A DNA stretch of 61,802 nt from Branchiostoma floridae (Eukaryota; Chordata; Leptocardii; Amphioxiformes; Branchiostomatidae). Numbering within the stretch: position 1 is the first letter of the stretch; the number at the start of each line of letters is the position of its first letter. Positions 26,004 to 34,909 of the stretch are shown here, piece after piece. A model generated the notes under the pieces. The model made no database searches and was not told the origin of the DNA. It was given only the letters and a program-made list of their open reading frames with translations. The stretch lies in assembly GCF_000003815.2 (NCBI RefSeq), contig NC_049992.1, positions 6,017,094 to 6,078,895 on the forward strand. The letters are read 5' to 3'. A program made the position numbers and the translations under genes.

Positions 26004-26171
26004 CAGCCCTACGATATGGCTGAAGACCCGCTTACAAGGTGGTATATGATGAAGCTCCTGGCGCTGCAGCATGCCACCTCCGACTCCACTAGCATGCCTG
26101 AGAAGAGAAGAAGCAAGAAGCTCCGCCTCAACAAATGCATGTACTGGAAGGGGCACCACTGCATGTTCTAA
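26004..26171 (+). CDS. Second somatostatin-like terminal exon (alternative exon or nested paralogue)
   Basis: This exon encodes 55 residues and a stop. It opens QPYDMAEDPLTRWYMMKLLA, whose LTRWYMMKLLA segment resembles the LAKYFLAELL helix that begins exon 2 of vertebrate prosomatostatin. It then runs through basic cleavage sites (PEKRRSKK) to a C-terminal hormone-like segment LRLNKCMYWKGHHCMF. The peptide has the Cys-aromatic-Trp-Lys-Cys plan of the somatostatin/urotensin II/allatostatin C group, with seven residues between the cysteines (ten in somatostatin-14, four in urotensin II). The acceptor is TATCTTCAGCAG, a NAGNAG tandem site, so the exon may start at 26004 or 26007; both are phase 0. 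The reading frame stays open upstream to 25890, but that part is low-complexity Met/Cys and probably intronic. A poly(A) signal follows at 26867. No convincing private signal-peptide exon was found between 17.8 and 26.0 kb, which favours use of the exon at 17673. Confidence 0.72.
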   Translation, partial: QPYDMAEDPLTRWYMMKLLALQHATSDSTSMPEKRRSKKLRLNKCMYWKGHHCMF

Positions 26172-26174
26172 GAC

Positions 26175-28260
26175 GGAAAAAGAAGCAACTACAATCAAAA
26201 TACTGTCCTTTCGCTGGATGTTCTGACTTCAGACATTGCATTACGCATTTTCTTTCTATCTGTGATTAGCCATGTTTCTGTTGGGAAATAATTAGCAAGG
26301 GCGGATGTAGAAAATTAAATGAATTTGCCCATTTTGCTGCCTGTTATTTTGGTGGCAAACGTTGTGTCAAATAAGTTTAACCCTTTCCCTAGTACCTTGC
26401 ACCATAACCAAAAGAAATGAAGTGTCAAAAGGCTACTTCAATGGGGGAAGGTTAAAAAGGTTTGACAACATAGAAATTGAGCTCAAGCATTTAGCCCATA
26501 TTCTTATCAATGAAGACCAGATATGCTGACTTGTAAAACACGACTTCTGAAAAACAAACTTCACAGTATTCTATTTTTGAAATTGTACTTAAAACATTCG
26601 ATGTTTGCACAATTTGTGCCTTGGTAAACTTAAGAATGAAAAAAGGCACTATTATATATATCAGCCATATTGCCTTCTGTCAAGTTCAGCAACGGGGGTA
26701 TATGTCTTTAAAAGTTTCATCTGCACCTTTTTTTTTCTTATGAAAAAGCGATACTTAGGCGAGAATACACTTCAATTGCGACGGGCACTGGTTTATATCC
26801 CGCCTTTTTGAGTTAGCAGTAGTAATTGCTGGATATATTTCACGTGTGAGTGCTTCAAAGAAGGACAATAAACCATCTTGCAATTCAACTGTCCTTTTCG
26901 CCCTTGTTTAGCTCTTTATCATTTCTTTCGTCGCTTACCATCCAATAGCATCCATCTTATTGCTTCACATTGCATTTGGTTGAATATTTACAATCAAATC
27001 GCCTAAGGAATTAGTTGCATACATGCGGTAAAGATTACTGCAAAAATTATGATGATATAGGCCCCAAATATAATCCTATAAGATAAATAACATCAATTTT
27101 CTTGTTTTCTTCTGGAGACCAAAAGTAGTAACTATGCAAGTTACCAACTATTAAGTAATCAATTCAAAACTTGCCCCAACCTGAAAAAATTCAAATTCAA
27201 AAGATAAGCGAAACTTAAGATGTATTTTGTTCGATTTTTCGTCGGAACGAATCCGTCTGTAGTAATTGTTTCCAGACAAGGCCGCTGGATGTATTGTTCC
27301 GAAACACAGGCAATCCGCCAGCTCGAATTCGGCGTCTCCGTCCAAATGATACATAATGCTGGACTTTACAGATAAGAGAATCCACGGAAATTTGCAAGAC
27401 AACCAGACGATTGATCAATGTAGTCTTTCACGAAAGATGACTATACATTTACATGAAAGCAATGAATAGTTCCATTGCAAAACGCTACCATATTGACGTG
27501 AAAGGTTGGCTATATTCCTTCAAGCAATAGTTACCATATATCACTTAGTTTGAATTCAATTTAATCTTCATCCAAACAAATCGCAGATAAACATTCTGAT
27601 AGCTTTTAAGAAACTATTTATAAAATCCTGCACTTATGTTTCAAATGAAATAAAAGCTGTTATGAAGTCCATTAAAAGACATTGAAATACAATAAAATTC
27701 ATACCACATTTACAAATTAATGACATGAAATGAGATTTCCGCTTAGGCACTGTATACAGAAATGGTAAGCAAGTATGAGAACAGGTGATGCATTCATAAG
27801 CAGTTATTGCATAGTGCAGCAAGGTAAGGCGAAAGTGTGTTTTGGGGACGTCCTAGCTGGCTATCGACAAAACTGGCGAGTCCAGTCGAGCATAATGTGA
27901 TGTATTCCTGGAGTCTTGTACCAGAACTAACATTTTGTAACGCTGATTCTTTGACAGACCGCAGTTATCACAAGCAAACATTATCTTCCCTAGAATAGTG
28001 ATTGCCTCCTTAGTAGGTAAAACTAAAGGTAGTATCATAGTTTTTATCCTAGTTGTGAATGGATATGCACAAGAGATCTAGTTGCAGAATAGGTTTATTC
28101 TATCTATCTCCAACAAGATTTCACCAGTGTCACTGACGAAAGACACCAGGTGGCCGTCTGCAACGCCTGACCGTTACCAAATTCATATCCTGTTGCTTCT
28201 GGGTGAATCTTTTTACCTGGTCGTCTCTTCTCCATCGACGTAGTTTCATAGCCTTCTTAA
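26175..28260 (+). other. 3' region of the middle terminal exon and intron; no other gene
   Basis: Contains the candidate poly(A) site at 26867. No other supported feature is visible. Confidence 0.4.
26867..26872 (+). terminator. Candidate poly(A) signal for the middle terminal exon
   Basis: AATAAA lies about 695 bases after the stop at 26169-26171. A T-rich, G/T-containing stretch (about 26890-26920) follows within the usual distance for a downstream element. It would let the exon at 26004 act as a genuine last exon. Single hexamers are common by chance, so the call is tentative. Confidence 0.4.
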
Positions 28261-28269
28261 AGCCGAAGG

Positions 28270-28445
28270 ACAGTTAAGTTGGTATATGCACCATTTACTT
28301 CCCCAACCGAATGTACCCATTTTACACCTAGGTATAGTCAGGAGAGTCGTCTAACCTGTTTTTCTCAAAGACAGAAAGTTTATCCAGGAATTTAAACCTT
28401 AAATCTCGCGTCCGTTTACCTAGCTAGCTACTTCGACGCGCCATT
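28270..28445 (-). mobile_element. tRNA-derived SINE copy
   Basis: On the minus strand: a tRNA-like head (GGCGCGTCGAAGTAGCTAGC), a GGTTTAAATTCCTGG segment, and a tail with CTATACCTAGGTGTAAAATG and GGTTGGGGAAGTAAATGGTG. Short and diverged; the 3' portion is lost. Confidence 0.7.
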
Positions 28446-28929
28446 GTCCCTTAATTGAACCTTAGAAAGATCATCAAATGAAAAAAAGTGTATTGATCAT
28501 TTAGTTAAGGACAAGATAGATCCTGATAAGGATTTACCATCGCAGGCGATACAGCTTAACAGGAAATAGGATGGCGAAGTTTCGTCGACACCATCTTGAC
28601 CAAATAAGGCATAATTGATGAAGCTCATTTTTCCACTAATAGAAGTAGCCAAGCAAATGGGCTGGATAAGCGTGGGCAGAGTGGATGGGTGAAACTAATT
28701 AATTAGTTTCTGATTGAATGGCTTACTGAGTCATCTGGCTGCTCGGTTTTCCACACGACGAAAAATGGCGTTTAAAACGACATTTCAACTTTTCCTGTAT
28801 TTCAACAGTGATTTGACCGAACTCCGTTTGGTTAATCATGTCATAAAGATGACCATATTGCTTCCCAACCCTGCAATTATAGTAAAGCGTAGTGCGGCTG
28901 ACGTCTGTCGCCCTCTGTACCTTGTATAT

Positions 28930-29205
28930 AAGATTGTGGCATCACATGACCGAGTGACCAGGCTAGCAGACACGAAAATGAGAGGCCATTGGTTCGATTC
29001 CTGTCATTTCTTTCTAGACGTTGTGTCCTTGAGAAAGACACTCTGCATTGCTTTCAATCCAGGTGTAAAAATGAGCACCTGGTTTCGGTTGGTGAGGAAA
29101 AAGAGGTGGAAGGACAGGGATGGGTTCTGCCTTCTTAAACCATGGGTTGAACACAGTGGATAGCAAACCCCTGTCCCTACAGTCCTTAAACGGCTATTGC
29201 ATTAC
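28930..29205 (+). mobile_element. tRNA-derived SINE copy, near full length
   Basis: The best-preserved copy: a head with GACCGAGTGACCAGGCTAGC and GGTTCGATTCC, then GACGTTGTGTCCTTGAGAAA, CCAGGTGTAAAAATGAGCAC, the GGAAAAAGAGGTGGAAGGAC segment, GGGATGGGTTCTGCC, and a 3' CCCTGTCCCTACAGTCC block. The 149-codon frame over it (28714-29163) is not a gene. Confidence 0.82.
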
Positions 29206-29209
29206 CTTT

Positions 29210-31020
29210 AACACTGCCTACCTCATACCGAAATAGAAGAATCACATATGAATGGGATTAAGAATAGGTGGTGTGAAAAATGTAAAGATAACAAATAATA
29301 AGGGTGATCTTGGACCTAAAAGAAATTAGTTGCTTGAATAGTTTTCTTATGAGACGTGTCATTAGGGCATTGATGGAAGGCATGATTATTTAGGCCTTCT
29401 ATCCGGCACACGTAATTATTTAGGTCCACTATCTGGCATCAAAGTATAGTCACAATTACAGTAATAACAGCAATTCATTAGTTCATAATAGTGCATCGAT
29501 AAATTCGGTTGTACTAACGCTTGGTCACCCTTCAAATCAGCATGGCATTTTCATGAATCGATTTGGCAAGAAAAAAATTATTGTACCAATGTATCATTTT
29601 GGCGTTTGAAGTAACCATAATTATGCCAGTATTTTTTGTGATCATCAACAACACCTTACTTACATACTGTGAAAGAAGCACGAAGGAAGGCCCTGGCAGC
29701 AACAACACCAACGACGGCATGTGCATGATTTGGTCCTGCATGTTTCAGAGGGGAAGAGTTAGAAAAACTTTTAAGGCATGAGGCATGTCTGATTTCCTAA
29801 AAGCTGAGTTCAAAGTAAGTTCTCTCCATGGTTAGATGTTACACCAGATGTTGTGAGCGTCTTCAGTTGTTGATGATTGTCTTCTCTCTAGGTGGACTTT
29901 CGTGGTGGTGAAGTTACGTGGTAGATTGTATGTTTGGGCTCCATTGTTAGTGTAGATGTGTGGTGGCGTTGTTGAACACATTGATCTTGTGACACTTTCA
30001 AATGGATGTTTTTACTGCACTCTAGTTACACGGTAGATTATGTAGAGTTTTTTACCGCCATTGTAAGTCTCGTTGTTTGGTGTTGTTTGATCTTGTGACT
30101 CCTTGTACTGTCATACTTAGATGCCCTGCAGTGTGCATTCAAGATGCTACATACGTATACGTATTGATGTGACGTCTTGATAATGTTGTGATATTTTCTA
30201 TCATCTGGGCCATGAGACATATTCCTGTCCGTCCGCCTTGTGGTACTAGTAGATAATTTGTAACCAGTTATGGCTCACCAGTTATGTGTTTATTTCTCAA
30301 AACGCAGTTAGATTTATCTAAACAAATCATCTGAAGATGACAATAAGCCTCATGTACTTCAAACTATTATTAACAAGTGCCAAGAATAGATATTTCGTCG
30401 AATCAAAATTTTTTCAAGATTTTCTCCTTTTTCAGGAAACTTCCAATTGTTATCTTTTTTTAATATGACGCTGATAATATGAATGTGAAAACTAATCTGA
30501 CTAAATATTCTCATATTCTATTAAATAATTCTCACTAGAAATGCCAATCTAAAGAAAATCATACATTTGCATTGACGAAGAATGGAATGTTCTGGTACTT
30601 TCAATTAGACAAATCTACAAATTATGCTGAAAATGACGCCACTTTCATCTTTGGTGCCCTTTTAATCCTGCTTCCCAGTAACTCACGTAGTCACCCCATT
30701 ACCATCACATCACTGATTAACGTACCCTGTGGTACAGAATTACTCACAGTAGAGGCTTATTGGGTCCCTGCAAAGCATCTTATGAACATTCACCTCTAAC
30801 TGGAGAGGCTAAAGGGTCCGGAACCAGTCCATTAGAAGCTGGTGATTCCCGTCACCATGGAAATAGGTCATTAGGCCACACTGACTTAAATTTATGGATG
30901 ATTCACTCTGGAGACCCCAAAACTAATGCACGAGGGCAAACAAATGCAGCTAAACCACGTGACTAAACATCCAGTTCATTCTTTCTCAGGCTTAGGTTGT
31001 CTTATGTACACTCTAGAAAG
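29210..31020 (+). other. Somatostatin intron, last part; no supported exon
   Basis: AT-rich intronic DNA. A GC-richer patch (30790-30965) contains GTCACCATGGAAAT, close to an RFX-type X-box. A TGACGTCT word lies at 30170-30177. Confidence 0.4.
29650..29781 (+). pseudogene. Possible relic of a third somatostatin-like exon
   Basis: A frame ending here carries Asn-rich sequence followed by GMCMIWSCMFQRGRV. The C-M-x-W...C-M-F pattern and the underlying bases (TGCATG, TTGG, then TGCATGTTT) echo the CMYWKGHHCMF end of the exon at 26004, with four residues lost between the cysteines and no stop after Phe. There is no clear acceptor, dibasic site or helix segment. It may be a decayed duplicate or chance. 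Confidence 0.2.
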
Positions 31021-31027
31021 ACAGTAA

Positions 31028-31342
31028 AGGCCCCCTCTCACTTGACGTGCGGCACGCTTGCGGCATTGCTGCGTTCGTTCACTGCGGTACTGTTTTGTTA
31101 TTTTCTCCGATTTGTTGNNNNNNNNNNNNNNNNNNNNNNNNNNNNNNNNNNNNNNNNNNNNNNNNNNNNNNNNNNNNNNNNNNNNNNNNNNNNNNNNNNN
31201 NNNNNNNNNNNNNNNNNTCTTTTGGTCCGCTAAAATACACAACAAGTAAGAAAATTCGTTCTTTATCTCTGAAATTCGTTGAGCATCTTCCGAACGCAGC
31301 AATGCCGCAAGCGTGCCGCACGTCAAGTGAGAGGGGGCCTTA
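31028..31342. mobile_element. MITE with long inverted repeats and TAA flanks, assembly gap inside
   Basis: The ends AGGCCCCCTCTCACTTGACG and CGTCAAGTGAGAGGGGGCCT are exact inverted repeats that extend inward for about 50 bases (GTGCGGCACGCTTGCGGCAT and complement). TAA flanks both sides (TAA|AGGCC and GGCCT|TAA), as expected for a PIF/Harbinger-type three-base TWA duplication. A 100-N gap covers 31118-31217. It inserted about 330 bases upstream of the somatostatin terminal exon. Internal phrases are shared with the 9088, 12696 and 34675 elements. Confidence 0.85.
31118..31217. other. Assembly gap (100 N)
   Basis: Exactly 100 undetermined bases, a conventional gap of unknown size, lying between the arms of a MITE. 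Confidence 0.99.
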
Positions 31343-31676
31343 AGAGATCGAGGCAATTGTCGCGGCAAATTTCTATAGTATTTCAATTGCCATTCTTGTT
31401 AATCAAGAGAGGGCAAAAGGGGCGCTGTGGCCCCATGCCCTGACCCTTACCCTGTTGGCAATGGTAAAACTCTAATTGATCAGGGATGCTATTGGGTTAC
31501 ATGTGGCCACGGTTAGAGAACAGTTAGAAAATAAATGGTGAATGTCAGCAACATCAACCAAAATCTATAAACTAGTAAGATTAGGCTGCTCAAAACTCTC
31601 CTAACATAGACGTGTTGGTTGTCTTTAAGAATCGTGATTTATTCAGAATGATGAATTTCATTTCTTTCTCTACCAG

Positions 31677-31877
31677 ACCGAATTCCAGGTGAGCCTTCTG
31701 AAGAAGCAGCTGCTGAGGAAGCTGGTGGAGGCTTACGCCAAGGGCCAGGACCTGTCCCCACAGGAGCAGCGGCAGCTCGAGCTCCTGCCCCCGGGAGACA
31801 AGCGCGGGATGATCAGGAGAGCCAAGGGCTGCGCCAGGTTCTACTGGAAGATGCCGGCAACGGCCATGAGCTGCTGA
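31677..31877 (+). CDS. SST: Somatostatin-like precursor, terminal exon (mature peptide)
   Basis: The exon encodes 66 residues and a stop and completes a 108-residue precursor with the exon at 17673, close to the roughly 116 residues usual for vertebrate preprosomatostatin. It begins TEFQVSLLKKQLLRKLVEAY, a likely amphipathic helix equivalent to the conserved helix of prosomatostatin. A Gln/Glu-rich linker follows, then dibasic sites KR and RR, then the C-terminal AKGCARFYWKMPATAMSC (residues 91-108). The Phe-Tyr-Trp-Lys core matches the Phe-Trp-Lys pharmacophore of somatostatin, and Cys94 and Cys108 would close the ring. The ring has 13 residues between the cysteines instead of ten. The acceptor has a strong pyrimidine tract (TTTCTTTCTCTACCAG). 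A second in-frame AG followed by GTGAGC lies 12 bases further in. The hormone would be secreted and act on somatostatin-type G-protein-coupled receptors (family knowledge). Confidence 0.9.
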   Translation, partial: TEFQVSLLKKQLLRKLVEAYAKGQDLSPQEQRQLELLPPGDKRGMIRRAKGCARFYWKMPATAMSC

Positions 31878-31889
31878 ACTACCGACAGA

Positions 31890-33415
31890 ACGAAAGACCG
31901 CATCGCGAATGACACATAGGAATATATATATACTACTACTACAACTACGCTTCGATCAAAACGGTATTTTTGCTTGCAAGAGAAAATCTATGAAAAAAGG
32001 CTGCATTTGCTATGACTGAATTCAACAACCATTGGTCACCTTAGTGCAATCGCTCCTTATTGGACCAGTTAGTAGTTCATACAGCTAGACATAGTAAAGA
32101 AACAAACAAGCACAGTACATACTATGATCACTAGATTCTAGGTAGAAATGATGAAACAATATGCAACCAAAGACCATTTTCGCACCTTGTGTACTGTTAC
32201 CAAAAGATCACTCAGCTAACACTGACATTGAATTAGTGTCTTGATGATAACCATATGAACAACTATTCAGGACAGTGTCTGCGCACGTACAATACACTGA
32301 ACATCCCCAACAATATGCAATCTCGTTACACTGTGTTATTGTTAGTCACACAATACAACAAAAATGGCTTCCAATCACATACGTCTTCCAATGTATCATA
32401 CAAAATAGCAAACATAGAAATCATCTCAACTAGCAAGGGCATAGAGAGGACTGCATATTTGGCTTGCTACGTACATTTATAGTATCATGTGTAACCAAGA
32501 TTTTAGAGGCTCAGAAATACGTTTTCATGCTTGATATTGTAGATATTGGTCTGCAATTATACAAACACTTCACAGGTCGAGCCATTTCTAGTAGTTATTA
32601 GGCAGATGATATCTACTGCAGTCGTGCTGTTAAACATCATCTTCTATCGGGTAGTAAAGCACAATACAATTGTAAGGCTGAGAGGGCAAATCTTTACTGG
32701 ACAAACGATTGTATAAGGCCAAAACGTTAACAAGAGGGCAAACCTGGAAATTCATGTCAGTAACTCAAGTAAAAAGTAACTCTTTTCACAAACAAGAGTA
32801 ACGTTTGCTACTTTGTATGGAACGCAAGGAAAGTTTGTGAATAATAAAAGATCGTGATGAAGGCATGATATTTGTGCTTTGCTTTTTTACTCATTGCAAG
32901 ATTCATATTTATGTATTAGAAAAGATAGAGTTTCAATGTCATAGTATCAGAAAGGTAATTTCCATCTCTGAAAATAATCAAATAATGTAGTTTTTTCGGT
33001 TACCAACACAGAAAATCAGCAAAGCAGCACAGTTGACAAAGCTCAGAGGACATTATGAATGTCTATATTCACGTTAACAAAAGACGGCAAGTTCACAGAC
33101 GTACAAACGGTCGTATGGTACAATTGTGGTGTGCTTGGTGTAATGCATGGATATTGCCATACTAGATGATAAGTTAGAAATTTGCTTACCACATAAAGAA
33201 AATATCAAAATATTGACTTCCATGAATATCAAATTTTACAGAGAAGGCCTTAAAGAAACTTTAGTATTTATCTTCCTTGTGCAAACATGATAGGCAACTT
33301 CCTTAGCATTTGAAACGATGCACTATCGTTAAAGATGTCTTTGATTTCCGATGGCCAAATCATTGGGGATATTCAATCAAAGTAAAATGCTGCAATACCC
33401 AATTATAAACGCATT
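31890..33415 (+). other. Somatostatin 3' UTR and downstream DNA
   Basis: No further open frame of interest. The TA/TAC run near 31921-31943 and the AATAAA at 32843 are the only notable elements. Confidence 0.4.
32843..32848 (+). terminator. Candidate poly(A) signal of the somatostatin terminal exon
   Basis: AATAAA occurs about 965 bases after the stop at 31875-31877 and is followed by a T/G-rich stretch (GTGCTTTGCTTTTTTACTC). The intervening 3' region has no open frame worth calling. An earlier non-canonical signal is possible. Confidence 0.4.
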
Positions 33416-33424
33416 TCCCCTGCG

Positions 33425-33605
33425 GGAGTGATATCGTGTGGGGCGTTACCGGTGGAGTGTTGGGCTCGAACCTAAAGGTCCCGAGTTCGATACTAGCTGT
33501 GGCCCCGACGTTGTGTCCTTGGTAAAGGCACTTGACACAACCTTCCTCACTTCACCAGGTGCAAAAATGGGTATCTGACTTCGGTCGGGGAGGGAAAAAA
33601 ACGGT
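33425..33605 (+). mobile_element. tRNA-derived SINE copy, 3'-truncated
   Basis: The tRNA-like head runs to GTCCCGAGTTCGATACTAGC, then GACGTTGTGTCCTTGGTAAA, ACTTCACCAGGTGCAAAAAT and CTGACTTCGGTCGGGGAGGG. The sequence then leaves the family consensus. Confidence 0.8.
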
Positions 33606-33994
33606 ACATTTACCTTCTGTCTGTACTTTGCTTGAGTGCAGTGCCACATTGTACTCGTCTGTCGTAGAGTGAATAAAAAAGCTGGTGATTTGTGTACATC
33701 AACGCTTTAACTGAATAGTAAGTACGTTAATGAATGTACGATCTACACCCATGTAATATATATACAATTCAGTTTTCTACAACTTGGCCAGATTTCTTCC
33801 AGACGTTTCGAGTGACACCCATCACTCTTCTACTATGTCACTAGAACGTACTAGTCAACGAAAAAATCAATGGTTGTACAAAACATGTAACTAGACAACC
33901 TGTATGAATACACGTCACAATATGCGTTCATACATCAAGAAAAAAATATGTACATCTTTTAAGACATAGTGATTGTCAAGACTTCGCTACCAGT

Positions 33995-34345
33995 GCTCGC
34001 AGCCAAACCATGTCCGTCACAAACACATACTGTCATTTTATTATAAATTGCAGTACTTCATTAATGCCACAAGCATCTATTTTCGGAAGTGCATACACGC
34101 GCACATGAAAGGCACTACTCAAAAATCATTCCATTGATGTGCTAATTCCCCTTCACTGTTCTTTGTATGAAATCACGGTAAACTTCTGTAGTTGAACATT
34201 AAAGAATACATTAGTGAAGTTTAGACATCAAGGTAGTAACAGACTGCCATTTTATTAGGAATTGCATTACTTCATTAATGCCACAAGCATCTATCTTCGG
34301 AAGGCACATGAAAGACACCAATTAAAATCATTTCATTGATGTTGA
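33995..34345 (+). repeat. Direct duplication of about 110-150 bp, spacing 214 bp
   Basis: TACTTCATTAATGCCACAAG begins near 34054 and again near 34268, with matching flanks (TTTTATTA before; CGGAAG, CACATGAAAG and ATTGATG after). The first copy has about 15 extra bases including CACGCG. Confidence 0.8.
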
Positions 34346-34349
34346 GTTG

Positions 34350-34620
34350 AGTTTATTTAGATCCACAATTAGCCCCATAGGAGGCTATTCTTCCTTCCAC
34401 ATTCATATTTACACAGTACATTCATATTTCACATTACAATTCAAAAATATACAGACACATACAGAGTGATAATAAATAGCAGAAGTAACATAATTCCTCA
34501 TAATCAATAATTACAGTCCGATACTTGATAATTGTCGCCTTTGCTGTTCAACAACTGTGACATCCTGTACAGAAAGTGCCTTTTCTGAGAGTTTTTTTGT
34601 TTGTTTGTTTCGATAGTCTG
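34350..34620 (-). mobile_element. Probable 3' end of a LINE (CR1/L2-like), truncated
   Basis: On the minus strand the sequence ends GGGGCTAATTGTGGATCTAA then ATAAACTCAACTCAAC, a short-repeat-tailed 3' terminus of the kind seen in CR1/L2-like non-LTR elements. No reverse-transcriptase coding sequence is left. The family assignment is inference. Confidence 0.45.
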
Positions 34621-34674
34621 AACGTCCAAATCACCATTCTTAGATTTTCCTCTGACAAAGCAACCTAAAGATGG

Positions 34675-34907
34675 CATCTCACAGCACTTAGGGCGCTGGT
34701 GCGGCACTGTGGAACTGTAGTGTTATTTTCGCCGAATTCTATAATTATAGTGCGAGGATATTGCGTAAAACGTAAAAGTATATATGACTTAGAAGACAGC
34801 AAAATAAAAAAAGATAAAGAAAATTTGTTTTTTTATCTCTAAAATTTGTTGAGCATCTTCCTAACCCCGCAGTGCCGCACCGGTGCCGCAAGTGCATAGA
34901 GACCCAA
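34675..34907. mobile_element. MITE, CGGTATCTCACTG-related family
   Basis: The left end CATCTCACAGCACTTAGGGC and the right end GTGCCGCAAGTGCATAGAGA are degraded inverted repeats. The interior has TGTTATTTTCGCCG, GTTGAGCATCTTCC and CCCCGCAGTGCCGC, shared with the 9088 and 31028 elements. Confidence 0.75.
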
Positions 34908-34909
34908 CA

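Larger units (their letters stand above)
17673..31877 (+). other. SST: Somatostatin-like locus span (exon 1 plus two candidate terminal exons)
   Basis: This is the genomic extent of the predicted gene. Joining 17673..17798 with 31677..31877 gives a 108-residue precursor ending AKGCARFYWKMPATAMSC. Joining 17673..17798 with 26004..26171 gives a 97-residue precursor ending CMYWKGHHCMF. Both joins keep phase 0 and use GT donor and AG acceptor dinucleotides. Vertebrate somatostatin genes have a single phase-0 intron in the propeptide after a Gln codon, and the amphioxus-like exon 1 also ends in a Gln codon. Whether the middle exon is an alternative last exon or belongs to a nested second gene cannot be settled from sequence. 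The intron also carries a TG/CT/CG repeat tract, SINE copies at 28.3 and 28.9 kb, and a MITE with an assembly gap at 31.0-31.3 kb. Confidence 0.75.

Noticed and set aside
25890-26171. Unspliced reading of the 26004 exon from an upstream GTG or Met
   Set aside because: The upstream part is Met/Cys/Gln-rich with charges inside the hydrophobic stretch, unlike a signal peptide, and a credible acceptor separates it from the hormone segment. Kept only as an alternative.
28714-29163. 149-codon plus-strand frame
   Set aside because: The latter half is a SINE copy in sense orientation; the first half has no motif.
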